IMG/VR virus record: IMGVR_UViG_3300000117_000009
Coordinates: 1-64,000 of that record
Direction: 5' to 3' (one strand)
Length of the DNA: 64,000 nucleotides
Source of the DNA: a virus
Of the stretch, positions 20,304-29,409 are shown in pieces (position 1 is the first letter of the stretch; each line of letters opens with the position of its first letter). Made by a program: the position numbers and the translations under genes. The notes beneath the pieces are model-generated. The model had not been told where the DNA came from. It was given only the letters and a program-made list of their open reading frames with translations, and ran no database searches.

Positions 20304-21377
20304 ATGAACATATTAGAAGAAAAAATATATAAAACTACTTACCTTGATAAGTATAAAAAATACTTTAATTTCATAGATACTATTACAAATTCTTATTGCT
20401 TAGAAGATATACTACCTTTACACACTAAAAGTAGATTTATTAAAGATTTAAGCTTGTTAAAAGAAAAATGTAAGACTCTAGACTTAGAAAGTAATTTTAT
20501 ATCTTTAATACGCAAAAATAATTATTTTTTAGACTCACTCGCTAAGTCTAAAGTTAATATTATAACATACAAAGCATTTTTAGAAATAGAGAAGAATGAA
20601 AGTGTAAAAAATACGCTGAGATCTTTTAAACCAATAAAAGGTTATAGTAAAAAAATTTGCTATAATACACTAAGCAATGTAACAGGAAGATTAACAGTTA
20701 AAGATGGACCTAATATATTAACATTACCTAGAAAATATAGAAGTATACTAGATTCAAGATTTTGTCAAGGCAGCATTATTAGCATTGACTTTTCTTCTCT
20801 TGAGCCTAGACTATGTTTGAAGCTAAATGGTAAAGATGTACATCAAGATTTATATCAAGAAATAAATAATATATTAGATCTAAATTTAAATAGATCTGTT
20901 ATAAAAAGAGCAACAATATCAGTTTTATATGGCGCACATTATACTTCACTAAAAGATATTAGTGAAATAAAGTCTAAAGCTTTGTTTGACTGTATAAAGA
21001 ATTACTTTTGTTTAAACAATATATTAGAAATGTCAAAAAATATTGATAAGCACGGAATAAGAAGAAACTATGAAGGCAGACCTTTATGGAATCTTAAAGA
21101 AGAAAAAGATAATATATTAATAAATAATTACATACAGTCATCTGCTGTTGATATTGCCTTAAAATATTTTAGTAGTCTACCACAAATTTTAGATTTAGAG
21201 AAAGCAGTCCCGCTTTTTGTTCTACACGATGCAATGATATTTGATATACAAAGTAGTTATCTGGAAGAATTTAGACAGATAATTAGTCAAGGTTATGAAC
21301 ACGACAAATTAGGTAATTTTCCTTTAAAGATGGAAATATTTAATAATAAGAACCAAGGACTTGAAAATGAATATTAA
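20304..21377 (+). CDS. Minimal family A (Pol I-type) DNA polymerase
   Basis: A 357-residue protein with the three polymerase motifs in order. Motif A is SIDFSSLEPRL with catalytic Asp162. Motif B is RSVIKRATISVLYG, with Arg197 and Lys201 kept, but Ile205 where the family has Phe or Tyr. Motif C is VLHDAMIF with Asp309, but Ala310 in place of the usual Glu. A preceding GRLTVKDGPN fits the family signature TGRL. There is no 3'-5' or 5'-3' exonuclease domain, and the N-terminal part is only about 110 residues, so this is smaller than the Klenow fragment. Both metal-binding Asp are present, so activity is plausible. It may be a repair or gap-filling enzyme beside the polymerase III alpha encoded at 50671. 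No ribosome site is visible before the ATG. Confidence 0.8.
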   Translation: MNILEEKIYKTTYLDKYKKYFNFIDTITNSYCLEDILPLHTKSRFIKDLSLLKEKCKTLDLESNFISLIRKNNYFLDSLAKSKVNIITYKAFLEIEKNESVKNTLRSFKPIKGYSKKICYNTLSNVTGRLTVKDGPNILTLPRKYRSILDSRFCQGSIISIDFSSLEPRLCLKLNGKDVHQDLYQEINNILDLNLNRSVIKRATISVLYGAHYTSLKDISEIKSKALFDCIKNYFCLNNILEMSKNIDKHGIRRNYEGRPLWNLKEEKDNILINNYIQSSAVDIALKYFSSLPQILDLEKAVPLFVLHDAMIFDIQSSYLEEFRQIISQGYEHDKLGNFPLKMEIFNNKNQGLENEY

Positions 21378-21615
21378 ATCACACGTATTACATCAAATTG
21401 CTGCTAACTACATTATAGGTCAAAATTTAAATGTTGAGATAAAAGGTAATGAAGAGCAAAAAAAATGCTTTAAAAATCTACTCGAAACATCTAGAGAACT
21501 TAAGATTATGTTAGATACGCAAGCCAGTATTAATGAAGTAACAAATTTAATCAACAAAAAGAAAAAACTAACTGAAGAATTTCAAAACTTAACCGGTATT
21601 ACCTGGAAACTTTAA
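21367..21615 (+). CDS. Small helical protein, unknown
   Basis: An 82-residue protein from the ATG at 21367, which is preceded by AAGGA; an in-frame TTG at 21361 is less likely. It overlaps the end of the polymerase gene by 11 bases, so the two are co-translated. It is charged and helical, with no motif I recognise. A role with the polymerase is only suggested by position. Confidence 0.55.
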   Translation: MNIKSHVLHQIAANYIIGQNLNVEIKGNEEQKKCFKNLLETSRELKIMLDTQASINEVTNLINKKKKLTEEFQNLTGITWKL

Positions 21616-21624
21616 AGGAAATAA

Positions 21625-22230
21625 ATGTACAAAGAACGCGACGTTGAATCTTTATGGAAAAAATATAATAACCTACTAAAAGGACTTGAAAACGAAAACG
21701 TAGATAATCTAGTTGAATCCTGGGACCAAAGAATTATTATGTCTTCTTTTTCGCAAAGAGAAAAAGAACCTTTTTGTGGCATCGGTGGTCTAGTAGAATA
21801 TTCGCTAGAACTAGCAAAAGCGTCTAACAATATATCTAAAGCACTAAATTACGATACAAATAAGTCATCTATTATTAAATGCTGCCTCCTATCAACATTA
21901 GGAAGAGTAGGAACTTTAACAGAAGACAGATACGTTGAATGTCAATCAGACTGGCACAAAGAAAAACTCGGCCAGTATTATGACTGGAACGAGTCATGCC
22001 CAAAATATCAAGTAAATGACATGACACTTTTTATTCTTCAGTCATTCAAAGTTTATCTTACTTGGGACGAGTGGCAAGCAATATCTTTAATTAAGGACAT
22101 GACTTCTGAAGACAATAAATTCTATAATATGCATAAAAGTCGTTTGTCTTTAGTTCTACAGCTTGCACATGAATCTGTTATGAAAGATGAAAAAGATAAA
22201 ATAGACGGAGTATATACATCGCCGTTTTAA
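21625..22230 (+). CDS. Putative degenerate HD-fold protein
   Basis: A 201-residue protein. The segment FCGIGGLVEYSLELAKASNN resembles the GGLxEHSL helix of HD-domain hydrolases, but the HD dipeptide and the expected metal-binding His residues are not visible. A later helix, LSLVLQLAHESVM, would match the last HD helix. It may be an inactive or binding-only relative. It follows the polymerase pair closely, within the replication module. Function unknown; the HD link is a weak inference. Confidence 0.4.
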   Translation: MYKERDVESLWKKYNNLLKGLENENVDNLVESWDQRIIMSSFSQREKEPFCGIGGLVEYSLELAKASNNISKALNYDTNKSSIIKCCLLSTLGRVGTLTEDRYVECQSDWHKEKLGQYYDWNESCPKYQVNDMTLFILQSFKVYLTWDEWQAISLIKDMTSEDNKFYNMHKSRLSLVLQLAHESVMKDEKDKIDGVYTSPF

Positions 22231-22260
22231 TAAATATATAATATAAAACAAGGTGGTTGT

Positions 22261-23904
22261 ATGCAAGACATATATCAAAAAGTAATCGAAAAGCTTTTAC
22301 ATGAGTTTAGTTCTATGGGCGGAGGTGCTGTTGGAGGTGTTTCTACTCCTCTTGGCACAGGACCACAAGCTGGTGTAGGTAAAAAAAGCGTGTATAAAAA
22401 GTCTACGGCAACGGATAAAAAACATAGGTCAAAAGGCAAAAAGAAAAAGACAAGAGTAAAGTCAGTCCAGTGGTATCTTAAGCGTGGCGGGGAAAAAGGT
22501 AGAAAAAGATCTTTAAAAGAAAGCTTTAATTTTCTTTTTGAAGCTAGGACACCTCAGCTAGAAAATATTTCTAAAGATCAACTTTTAGCTTTTATAGAAC
22601 ATATGTTAGGTAATGCTGTCGAAGGCTACCAAATAAGTATGACAGAAAAGTTTAGTGGTCAGCACGTTTCAGTTTTAGTAGGTCCAGAGCTTTACAAAAA
22701 AGACAAGAAAACAAATAAAATTATAAATACAGGTCCACAAGTTTTTATTGCGACAAAAAAATCTTTTGACAAAGCAAAGTCTGATAGATTAGAGAAAGGT
22801 TTATCAGTATCCAATGTTGATATTATGAAAACAAAATATAGTGACATCCTTACATACGATGAGTTTAAAACATCTAAATATCGAAGACATGCAGGATATA
22901 ACTGGTATCTATTTTTAAACAGATCAGGCGCTTCTCGTAGCATTTATAATGCATTTAAATATTCTTATCCACACAAAATGCCAAAAGGAACTTACAAATA
23001 TTTTGGAGTTGAATCACTCAAGTCAGATGATAGAAAAGGTGACTATATATCGTACAGCATACCTGGCAGAAAAGAATACGCTGTCGTATATTCAGGAGAC
23101 TTTACTGAGACTGATGCTGTAGCAATGACAAATCCAAAATATAATATTTACTTTATGGGCCCAGAACAAGCTGTAAGACTACCAGAAATTACTCAAGAAT
23201 TTATTGATACACTTTCGACTTTAAAGCAACAAATTCAAGATCATTCGTCTGGTTCATTTAAGAAATTTGTTACAGAAAATATAAAACCACAGTTGACTGA
23301 ATTAATTATGACTTCTTTAAGCGGATCTTTAATTGCACCTAATTCTCCTTTTGAAGGTCTTTTTGTTTCCATTAAAGATCAAACAGGATTTAAAATACCT
23401 AATCCGTCTTATGGTGATTTACAAAGAATTCAAGCACCATTTGCTGCAGCATTTGAGTATAAATCAGTTGATCTTAGATCAGCATCACAAAGTTTACTTG
23501 AAGTTGCTGAAGCAATTAAAATGCAAGATATAACTTTAACTACTAGTGATCAAATAAAAAAGAATTCTACAGGTTACAATATCTTAAATTATGCAGTTAC
23601 ACTTGGTAATATATCATTAAGGTCTGGTTTAAGAGTTTTCTTTACACCTGAAAGCTTTCAGTCATTTACTAACGACATAGTAAGTTTAATAAACAATCCA
23701 AATAAAGGTCTGGCTAGTAAAATTATAAAAACAATGGCATCTTCAGTTCAACGCAATTTTAGCTGGCATGTTGTTAAGTCTGACGACAATTATAACAACC
23801 CAGATATTACAACTATAACGCAAGCTTTTGATGACTTATGTTCTAAGATAGATGTATTAAAAATATATAAAAAACAAAAAGCAAAAGAAGAAATAGAGTT
23901 ATAA
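22261..23904 (+). CDS. Virion-type protein with ligase-like nucleotidyltransferase motifs
   Basis: A 547-residue protein. Residues 1-95 form a leader: a helix with LHE at 13-15, then a Gly-rich part with GGVSTPLGTGP, a Lys/Arg-rich stretch, and NFLFEAR with LFE at 92-94. The rest has motifs that fit the ATP/GTP-dependent ligase superfamily: EKFSGQH with Lys130 (the KxDG-type motif, Ser in place of Asp), FEGLFVSI near Glu365 (motif IV) and GFKI (motif V). Leaders of this kind occur in proteins processed by the prohead protease. So this could be a packaged nucleic-acid end-repair or capping-type enzyme, or a structural relic. The nucleotidyltransferase call is moderate, packaging is inferred. 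Confidence 0.5.
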   Translation: MQDIYQKVIEKLLHEFSSMGGGAVGGVSTPLGTGPQAGVGKKSVYKKSTATDKKHRSKGKKKKTRVKSVQWYLKRGGEKGRKRSLKESFNFLFEARTPQLENISKDQLLAFIEHMLGNAVEGYQISMTEKFSGQHVSVLVGPELYKKDKKTNKIINTGPQVFIATKKSFDKAKSDRLEKGLSVSNVDIMKTKYSDILTYDEFKTSKYRRHAGYNWYLFLNRSGASRSIYNAFKYSYPHKMPKGTYKYFGVESLKSDDRKGDYISYSIPGRKEYAVVYSGDFTETDAVAMTNPKYNIYFMGPEQAVRLPEITQEFIDTLSTLKQQIQDHSSGSFKKFVTENIKPQLTELIMTSLSGSLIAPNSPFEGLFVSIKDQTGFKIPNPSYGDLQRIQAPFAAAFEYKSVDLRSASQSLLEVAEAIKMQDITLTTSDQIKKNSTGYNILNYAVTLGNISLRSGLRVFFTPESFQSFTNDIVSLINNPNKGLASKIIKTMASSVQRNFSWHVVKSDDNYNNPDITTITQAFDDLCSKIDVLKIYKKQKAKEEIEL

Positions 23905-23923
23905 AAATAAAAAATAAATTTGA

Positions 23924-23953
23924 TGTGTAAAAATTAAAAACATATAATATAAT
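23924..23953 (+). promoter_or_regulatory. Early-type promoter for the SSB-RecA-helicase operon
   Basis: TGTGTAAA at 23924-23931, 16 bases, then TATAAT at 23948-23953. It lies about 90 bases before the SSB start and could drive the long plus-strand operon of replication and nucleotide genes that follows. Confidence 0.7.
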
Positions 23954-24042
23954 GGTATCACAATTGGTGATCAAAACAAATTAAAAAAATAACAAATAAC
24001 CAATTAAACATTTAAATAAATACTATGAAAGGTATTAAACAT

Positions 24043-24828
24043 ATGGCTATTGATATGAACGCTATTCGTAAGAAGCTTGGACAACTAAGTGGTCAAAATT
24101 CAAAGAAAAATACAATGTGGCGACCTGAAGAAGGTTCTGAAACAACTGTTCGCTTGCTTGCGTATCCAAACAATGACGGACAGCCTTTTAAGGAACTAAT
24201 GTTTTATTATAACATTGGCAACAACCCGGGTCTTCTTGCACCATACCAGTTTACTAAACCAGACCCTATTCAAGAACTTATTACAAAGTTACGTGATGAA
24301 GGCACTAAAGAATCTTATGAACTAGCAAAGAAGCTCTATCCAAAAATGAGATGTTATGCTCCTGTTATCGTTAGAGGTGAGGAAGAAAAAGGTGTAAGAC
24401 TTTGGGCTTTTGGAAAAACTGTATACCAGACATTACTAAACTATATGCTTGACGAAGACTATGGTGACATTACAGACCCTATTGAAGGACGTGATGTTAG
24501 AATAAGCTGTTCGAAAAATCCAGGACAACAGTGGGCAACAACAGATGTTAGGCCTCGTGGTAAAGACTCACCTCTTTCAGAAGATGCAGATCAAAGCAAG
24601 AAATGGCTTGATAATATTCCTGATGTTAATGATCTTTTTGAGTTAAAGACGTATGAAGAACTTGAAAGCATTGTTAATAACTGGCTCAATGAAGACGAAG
24701 ACGACAGTAAGATAGAAACAACCCGAGGTGGATTTAATAATAACATCAAGACAGATGATTCTCCAGATGCAATCAATGGCAAATACAAGAGTCTTGACGA
24801 TGCGTTCGCTGATTTGGATTCTCTATAA
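24043..24828 (+). CDS. Single-stranded DNA-binding protein, gp32-like
   Basis: A 261-residue protein. The ATG at 24043 is preferred over 24025 because AAAGG then lies about ten bases upstream. The N-terminal part is basic (AIRKKLGQLSGQNSKKNT), as in the T4 gp32 cooperativity domain. The core has ETTVRLLAYPNNDGQPFKEL, YYNIG and KMRCYAPVIVRGEEEKG, then VRLWAFGKTVYQTLL, an order I recognise from phage gp32 homologs. The C-terminal tail is acidic (LNEDEDDS and a final DDAFADLDSL), the usual docking tail for replication partners. The gp32 CxxC/CxxH zinc site is not evident. Its own promoter starts the recombination-replication operon. Confidence 0.88.
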   Translation: MAIDMNAIRKKLGQLSGQNSKKNTMWRPEEGSETTVRLLAYPNNDGQPFKELMFYYNIGNNPGLLAPYQFTKPDPIQELITKLRDEGTKESYELAKKLYPKMRCYAPVIVRGEEEKGVRLWAFGKTVYQTLLNYMLDEDYGDITDPIEGRDVRISCSKNPGQQWATTDVRPRGKDSPLSEDADQSKKWLDNIPDVNDLFELKTYEELESIVNNWLNEDEDDSKIETTRGGFNNNIKTDDSPDAINGKYKSLDDAFADLDSL

Positions 24829-24843
24829 AGAAAGCGTGTATAA

Positions 24844-25347
24844 ATGAAATATTTGTTGTTTACACTACTTTTGTTTTTGAATGCATCATGCGGTTCTTCT
24901 AATGACACTTTAAATATGCCAAAGTGGGTAACTTCTCAGCCTGCTTTATGTGGAGTAGGTATCCATAAGAAAAGAGGCAATTTAGGATCCGACAGGACTT
25001 TTTCTGTTGCTAAAGGTAGACTTGATTTAGGAAAAAAGCTAGAAACAAAAATCATGTCTATGATAAAATTCTATGAAGAAACAGGAGAAGTCGACTCTGA
25101 AAATTTTACAGAAGAACTAGCTAGAGCAACTTCAATAAGTTTATCAAAAACAGTCGTAAATGGTTCTAATCCAGATAGCGTAACTGAAGACAGACTTTAT
25201 GTCTATTCTTTAGTATGTTTAGATGCTAAATCTTTAACAGATGCAATCAGTCAGATGAATACTTTAAGTCAAGAGCAAAAAAAAGCTTTATCAAGAAGGG
25301 CACAATCAGCTCAAAAAGAGTTATCTGAATATATCGAAAATTATTAA
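24844..25347 (+). CDS. Small secreted lipoprotein, LPP20-like
   Basis: A 167-residue protein with an N-terminal signal: Lys, then LLFTLLLFLNASC, a lipobox-like end with Cys16 as the lipid-bearing residue. Asn in the -3 position is unusual, so processing is likely but not certain. After it, PKWVTSQPALCGVGI and a long helix fit the LPP20-type lipoprotein pattern. It would sit in the inner or outer membrane of the host. It lies between SSB and RecA genes, 15 bases after the SSB stop, so it should be made early. A role in surface change or superinfection exclusion is inferred by analogy with phage lipoproteins such as T5 Llp. Confidence 0.6.
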   Translation: MKYLLFTLLLFLNASCGSSNDTLNMPKWVTSQPALCGVGIHKKRGNLGSDRTFSVAKGRLDLGKKLETKIMSMIKFYEETGEVDSENFTEELARATSISLSKTVVNGSNPDSVTEDRLYVYSLVCLDAKSLTDAISQMNTLSQEQKKALSRRAQSAQKELSEYIENY

Positions 25348-25368
25348 TTTAGAAAGTTATTTAACGTA

Positions 25369-26568
25369 ATGGCAAAAGCTAAAAAAAAAGAAGAGCTGGA
25401 TGATTTTACATCTGACTTAATTAAGTCTTTAAACAAGGAAAGAGGCTCTAGAGTAGCTTATAACCTTAGTACAGATGAGTCTCCTACACATGTTAAAAGG
25501 TGGATAAGCACTGGGTCTAAACAGTTAGACTATATTATTTCAAATCAAAAAGATGGTGGTTTACCTGAAGGTCGAATTGTAGAAATATTTGGTCCGCCTT
25601 CTATTGGTAAATCTCACATCGCAACGCAGATTGCAAAGTCTACTCAAAAAATGGGTGGAATTGTAGTTTATATTGATACAGAAAATGCAACGTCAGTAGA
25701 AAATCTTAGAATGCTAGGAGTTGACATTACAAGGAGATTTGTATATGTTGATACACATTGCACAGAAGAAGTACTTTCTATTGCAGAGTCTACCATTATT
25801 AAAGCAAAAGCTATGGATAAAGACGTACCAGTTACCATTATATGGGATTCTGTTGCAGCAACTAGTCCTAAAGCAGAACTAGTAGGTGATTATGATAAGG
25901 AGAGTATTGGACTTCAAGCTAGAGCTATTTCAAAGGGTATGCGAAAAATCACAGGTGTTATTGCTAACGAAAAAGTACTTATGGTTTGCTTAAATCAGAT
26001 TAGGACAAAAGTTGGCGTTTTGTATGGTGATCCAACAACTACTCCAGGAGGAATGGCGATACCGTTTCACAGCTCAGTTAGAATTAAATTAGGCGCTGGC
26101 TCTCAAATTTTAAATAAAGAAAAAGAGCCGATCGGTATTAATGTGTCTGCAAAGACAATCAAAAATAAAGTATCAGCGCCCTTTAGAACATGCAACTTTG
26201 AGATTCATTTTGGTAAAGGTATTAAAGAACATGAACAAATGTTTGATTTGTTAAGAAAACACGGGCCTGAAGAAATTGACAACTATCACATTGAAGTTGC
26301 TGGTAATGGAGCATGGAAGAATTTACAAGTTTCTACGTTAGACTCTGGTGAAGTTATTGTAGATAAAAAGTTTTATAAAGCAGACTTCGATCAAATAGTT
26401 TCTCACCCAGAATTCGGTCAATATGTCAATATGCTGCTAGAAAAAGCAATGATCAGAAAAAACCAGACAGATGAACTTGATATCGATCATGAAAGTTATT
26501 CTGACATTAAAGCAGTGCATGATCATATTATAGAAGCACACTCAGAAGCATTTGAAATGTTAAAGTAA
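25369..26568 (+). CDS. RecA/UvsX recombinase
   Basis: A 399-residue strand-exchange ATPase. The Walker A motif is GPPSIGKSH, the Walker B strand is VTIIWDSVAA, and the RecA signature QIRTKVGVLYGDPTTTPGG is followed by IPFHSSVRIKL, as in bacterial RecA. The N-terminal part carries STGSKQLDYII, typical of the family. It forms filaments on ssDNA coated by the upstream SSB and promotes repair and recombination-dependent replication. The C-terminal part is longer and more diverged than in bacterial RecA. It is 21 bases from the lipoprotein stop and two bases before the exonuclease start, so it is in one operon. Confidence 0.94.
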   Translation: MAKAKKKEELDDFTSDLIKSLNKERGSRVAYNLSTDESPTHVKRWISTGSKQLDYIISNQKDGGLPEGRIVEIFGPPSIGKSHIATQIAKSTQKMGGIVVYIDTENATSVENLRMLGVDITRRFVYVDTHCTEEVLSIAESTIIKAKAMDKDVPVTIIWDSVAATSPKAELVGDYDKESIGLQARAISKGMRKITGVIANEKVLMVCLNQIRTKVGVLYGDPTTTPGGMAIPFHSSVRIKLGAGSQILNKEKEPIGINVSAKTIKNKVSAPFRTCNFEIHFGKGIKEHEQMFDLLRKHGPEEIDNYHIEVAGNGAWKNLQVSTLDSGEVIVDKKFYKADFDQIVSHPEFGQYVNMLLEKAMIRKNQTDELDIDHESYSDIKAVHDHIIEAHSEAFEMLK

Positions 26569-26570
26569 AA

Positions 26571-27536
26571 ATGATAAACAAGCCAATAATTTATATTGAT
26601 GGCTTAAATGTTTTTATGAGACACTTTGCAGCAAACCCGACAAAGTCTTTACACGGTAATCTATGTGGAGGCATTGTCGGGTTTTTGCGTAATATAGAAC
26701 ATTTAGCAGCCAAATTTAAACCACAGAAAATTATAGTTGCTTGGGAAGCAGGAGGCTCTGCTAGGAGAAGAGCAATTGATCCAGACTACAAAGAAGGCAG
26801 AAGACCAGTAAAGCTTAATAGAAGTACATACTACAGTGATATACCAGATACAGCAGAAAACAGAGACAATCAATTAAAAATATTAATTGAAATTCTTTAT
26901 GAAACACCTGTTACACAAGTATATGTAAGTGATTGTGAAGCTGATGATGTAATTGCTTACTTAGTTAAAACACAAAAAAATAATTTTAAAAAAATAATTG
27001 TTACTTCTGATAAAGATTATTACCAATTATTAGATGAAAATACTCAAATTTGGTCGCCTAATAAAAAACAATTAATTGATGAAAAATATGTATTAGACAA
27101 ATGGAGTATTCCATCACAAAACTTTTGTCTTGTAAGATGTTTTGCAGGAGATTCTAGTGATGGAATTAAAGGAATTAAAGGTGCAGGTATAAAATCTATG
27201 CTTAAAAGATTTCCAGAGTTAACACAGAAAGAAGACCTAACAATAAGTGATATAATTAATGAATCAAACAAAAAAGTAAAATCAGGTTGTAAAATAAAGC
27301 TTATTGATAATATAATAAACAATGAAAATCTACTTAAAAAAAATTGGAAATTGATGTATCTGGACTCTGCAATGTTGAGTGCTGATCAAATTAAAAAAAT
27401 AAACTATCAAGTTCAAAACAAAGATTTAAAAACTGATAAACTTAAGCTTCTAAAAATTTTAAATAGAGAAGGCCTTAATTTTTTTAATATACATACTTTT
27501 TTAATATCAATAAAATCATGTCTAAGGAATAACTAA
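26571..27536 (+). CDS. 5'-3' exonuclease / flap endonuclease (PIN-like)
   Basis: A 321-residue nuclease of the FEN/RNase H (T4) or Pol I N-terminal type, which removes RNA primers and flaps. Metal-binding acidic residues are present in order: IYIDGLN near the start, SDCEADDVIAY (about residue 120), then VTSDKDYYQLL, then the helix-hairpin part CFAGDSSDGIKGIKGAGIKS. WEAGGSARRRAIDPDYKEGR fits the DNA-binding arch region. The start is two bases after the RecA stop. It supplies the 5' nuclease that the minimal Pol I at 20304 lacks. Confidence 0.92.
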   Translation: MINKPIIYIDGLNVFMRHFAANPTKSLHGNLCGGIVGFLRNIEHLAAKFKPQKIIVAWEAGGSARRRAIDPDYKEGRRPVKLNRSTYYSDIPDTAENRDNQLKILIEILYETPVTQVYVSDCEADDVIAYLVKTQKNNFKKIIVTSDKDYYQLLDENTQIWSPNKKQLIDEKYVLDKWSIPSQNFCLVRCFAGDSSDGIKGIKGAGIKSMLKRFPELTQKEDLTISDIINESNKKVKSGCKIKLIDNIINNENLLKKNWKLMYLDSAMLSADQIKKINYQVQNKDLKTDKLKLLKILNREGLNFFNIHTFLISIKSCLRNN

Positions 27537-27539
27537 TAA

Positions 27540-28916
27540 ATGAGTCAAGATAGAAATTTTTCTAAATTTGGAAAGCCTTTTCAAGAAAAAGTTTTTCAAA
27601 GTATGCTAACTGATATTAACTGGTCAGCTCAAATGATTGAGGTTGTAAGCCCAGATTATTTTGATCTAAAGTACCTTTCTTTTTTGTGTGGAAAGTATTT
27701 TTCTTATTATCAAAAATATAAGACGTTTCCTACTTTAGCAATTCTTATTACTATTATTAAAGAAGATCTCTCAAGGTCAAAAGATGCTGTTTTAAGAGAT
27801 CAAATTATAGAATATTTACACAGAATGAAAACAAACCCAGATGTTGGTGATCTTCAATATGTAAAAGATAAGTCTCTAGAGTTTTGTAAGCGTCAAGCCT
27901 TTAGGGACGCACTTGAGCAAAGTGTTGAACTAATTCAAACAGAAAAATATGAGTCTGTAATTAAAATTATGAAAGAAGCAATATCAGTAGGAATGCCAAA
28001 TACTGCAGGCCACAATTTCTTTGATGATATTGAAGCAAGATTTGTACAGATTAATCGACAAGTTTGTCCGACAGGACTAGATAGGATTGATGCTCCGGAT
28101 ATTCTTCGAGGAGGACTTGGCCGAGGAGAGTTAGGTGTAGTTGCAGCAAATACAGGTGTAGGCAAATCTCACTTTTTAGTTGCAATGGGCTGTGCAGCAA
28201 TGAGAGCAGGCAAAAACGTAATCCACTATACATTTGAGCTTTCAGAACATGAAACAGGTAAAAGATATGATTCTCATCTTTGTCATATTCCTTCAAACGA
28301 AGTTATTGAAAGAAAAAGTGAAGTTATTAACAAATACAAAGAAATGGATCTTGGGAAGCTTATTATTAAAGAATACGCAACAGGTTCAGCTTCTGTAATG
28401 ACTTTAAGAAACCATATTGAAAAATTAACCTTAAAAGGTTTTAAGCCAAGCCTAGTAACAGTCGACTACGCTGATGTAATGAAGTCGTCAAAAGCATATG
28501 ATTCTTTAAGGCACGAGCTAAAATTAATCTACACAGAACTTAGAAATCTTGCTGTTGATTTGCAAATACCAATTTGGACAGCTTCACAAGCGAACAAAGA
28601 TTCGTCAAAATCTGATATTGTAGGATTAGAAAATTTAGGTGAGTCTTACGGTAAAGCACAAGTTGCTGATGTTGTTTTGTCAATTAGTAGAAAGCCAATG
28701 GAGAAGTCAACTGGCGGAGGCAGAATATTTGTTGCAAAAAATCGTGCAGGTAGAGATGGTTTGCTATTTCCAATAAATATTGACACAGCACGTTCCAAAT
28801 TTGAAATTCTTGATGACACAGAGCTTAGCTTAAATGAAGCTGTGTCACAAGATAATCATACAATGAAAGAAAAGTTAAGAGAAAAATGGAAAGAGGTAAA
28901 TAAAAAAGATGATTGA
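27540..28916 (+). CDS. Replicative DNA helicase, DnaB/gp41-like
   Basis: A 458-residue ring helicase. The C-terminal RecA-like domain has GVVAANTGVGKSHFLV (Walker A), HYTFELSEHETGKRYDSHL (H1a-type region), PSLVTVDYADVM (Walker B) and the sensor-type region IWTASQANK, then RIFVAKNRAGRDG near the C-terminus. The N-terminal 150 residues are helical and match the DnaB-like primase-binding domain only loosely. No separate primase gene is seen in this window. The gene begins three bases after the exonuclease stop, with AGGAA as ribosome site, and overlaps the dUTPase by eight bases. Confidence 0.93.
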   Translation: MSQDRNFSKFGKPFQEKVFQSMLTDINWSAQMIEVVSPDYFDLKYLSFLCGKYFSYYQKYKTFPTLAILITIIKEDLSRSKDAVLRDQIIEYLHRMKTNPDVGDLQYVKDKSLEFCKRQAFRDALEQSVELIQTEKYESVIKIMKEAISVGMPNTAGHNFFDDIEARFVQINRQVCPTGLDRIDAPDILRGGLGRGELGVVAANTGVGKSHFLVAMGCAAMRAGKNVIHYTFELSEHETGKRYDSHLCHIPSNEVIERKSEVINKYKEMDLGKLIIKEYATGSASVMTLRNHIEKLTLKGFKPSLVTVDYADVMKSSKAYDSLRHELKLIYTELRNLAVDLQIPIWTASQANKDSSKSDIVGLENLGESYGKAQVADVVLSISRKPMEKSTGGGRIFVAKNRAGRDGLLFPINIDTARSKFEILDDTELSLNEAVSQDNHTMKEKLREKWKEVNKKDD

Positions 28917-29394
28917 CATTTGTTTAATGGAGAGTTTAAGGTTTTCTTTAAAAGTAAATAATATCAATGTAAAAGATTACATTCCTGCATATAATGGAGA
29001 GAGTGCTGGTCTTGATTTGTTTAACGCCGGTGATAGAATAGTGATTTTACCACAATCAGTTGTTCCTAAAAATAATAAAATTCTTATTGGGACAGGATTG
29101 AAAATGAAAGTTCCAAAAGGATATGTAGCTTTAGTGCAAGAAAGAGGATCAATTACAAAAACCCCTCTAAAAGTAAGAGCAGGAGTTATTGACAGTGGTT
29201 ATACAGGTGAAGTTTTTGTTAATTTAATTAACACGGGCTCTGAAGAATATACACTTGATTCTAATGTCAAACTACCAGTCCAGGTTGTAGTTGTTAAATG
29301 TGATAACGAGTTTGAAATTGTTAGCGAAGAAGAATATTTAAACTTGTCTCGAAATTCTTCAAGAAAAGATGGAAAAGTCGGTAGTTCAGACTAA
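28909..29394 (+). CDS. dut: Trimeric dUTPase
   Basis: A 161-residue enzyme that turns dUTP into dUMP and pyrophosphate, feeding thymidylate synthesis and keeping uracil out of DNA. The five motifs are visible: SAGLDLFN (1), VQERGSITK (2), AGVIDSGYTGEVFVNLIN (3), VQVVVVK (4) and a C-terminal Gly/Ser-rich arm with SSRKDGKVGSS (5). The start at 28909 overlaps the helicase stop and has AGAGG 12 bases away; Met7 is an alternative without a visible ribosome site. A second, unrelated dUTPase-type gene lies at 36861. Confidence 0.93.
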   Translation: MIDICLMESLRFSLKVNNINVKDYIPAYNGESAGLDLFNAGDRIVILPQSVVPKNNKILIGTGLKMKVPKGYVALVQERGSITKTPLKVRAGVIDSGYTGEVFVNLINTGSEEYTLDSNVKLPVQVVVVKCDNEFEIVSEEEYLNLSRNSSRKDGKVGSSD

Positions 29395-29409
29395 AACAAG
29401 GAAATTAAT

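Noticed and set aside
24025-24042. Longer N-terminus for the SSB gene
   Set aside because: The first ATG is followed by AAAGG, which is better read as the ribosome site for the ATG at 24043.
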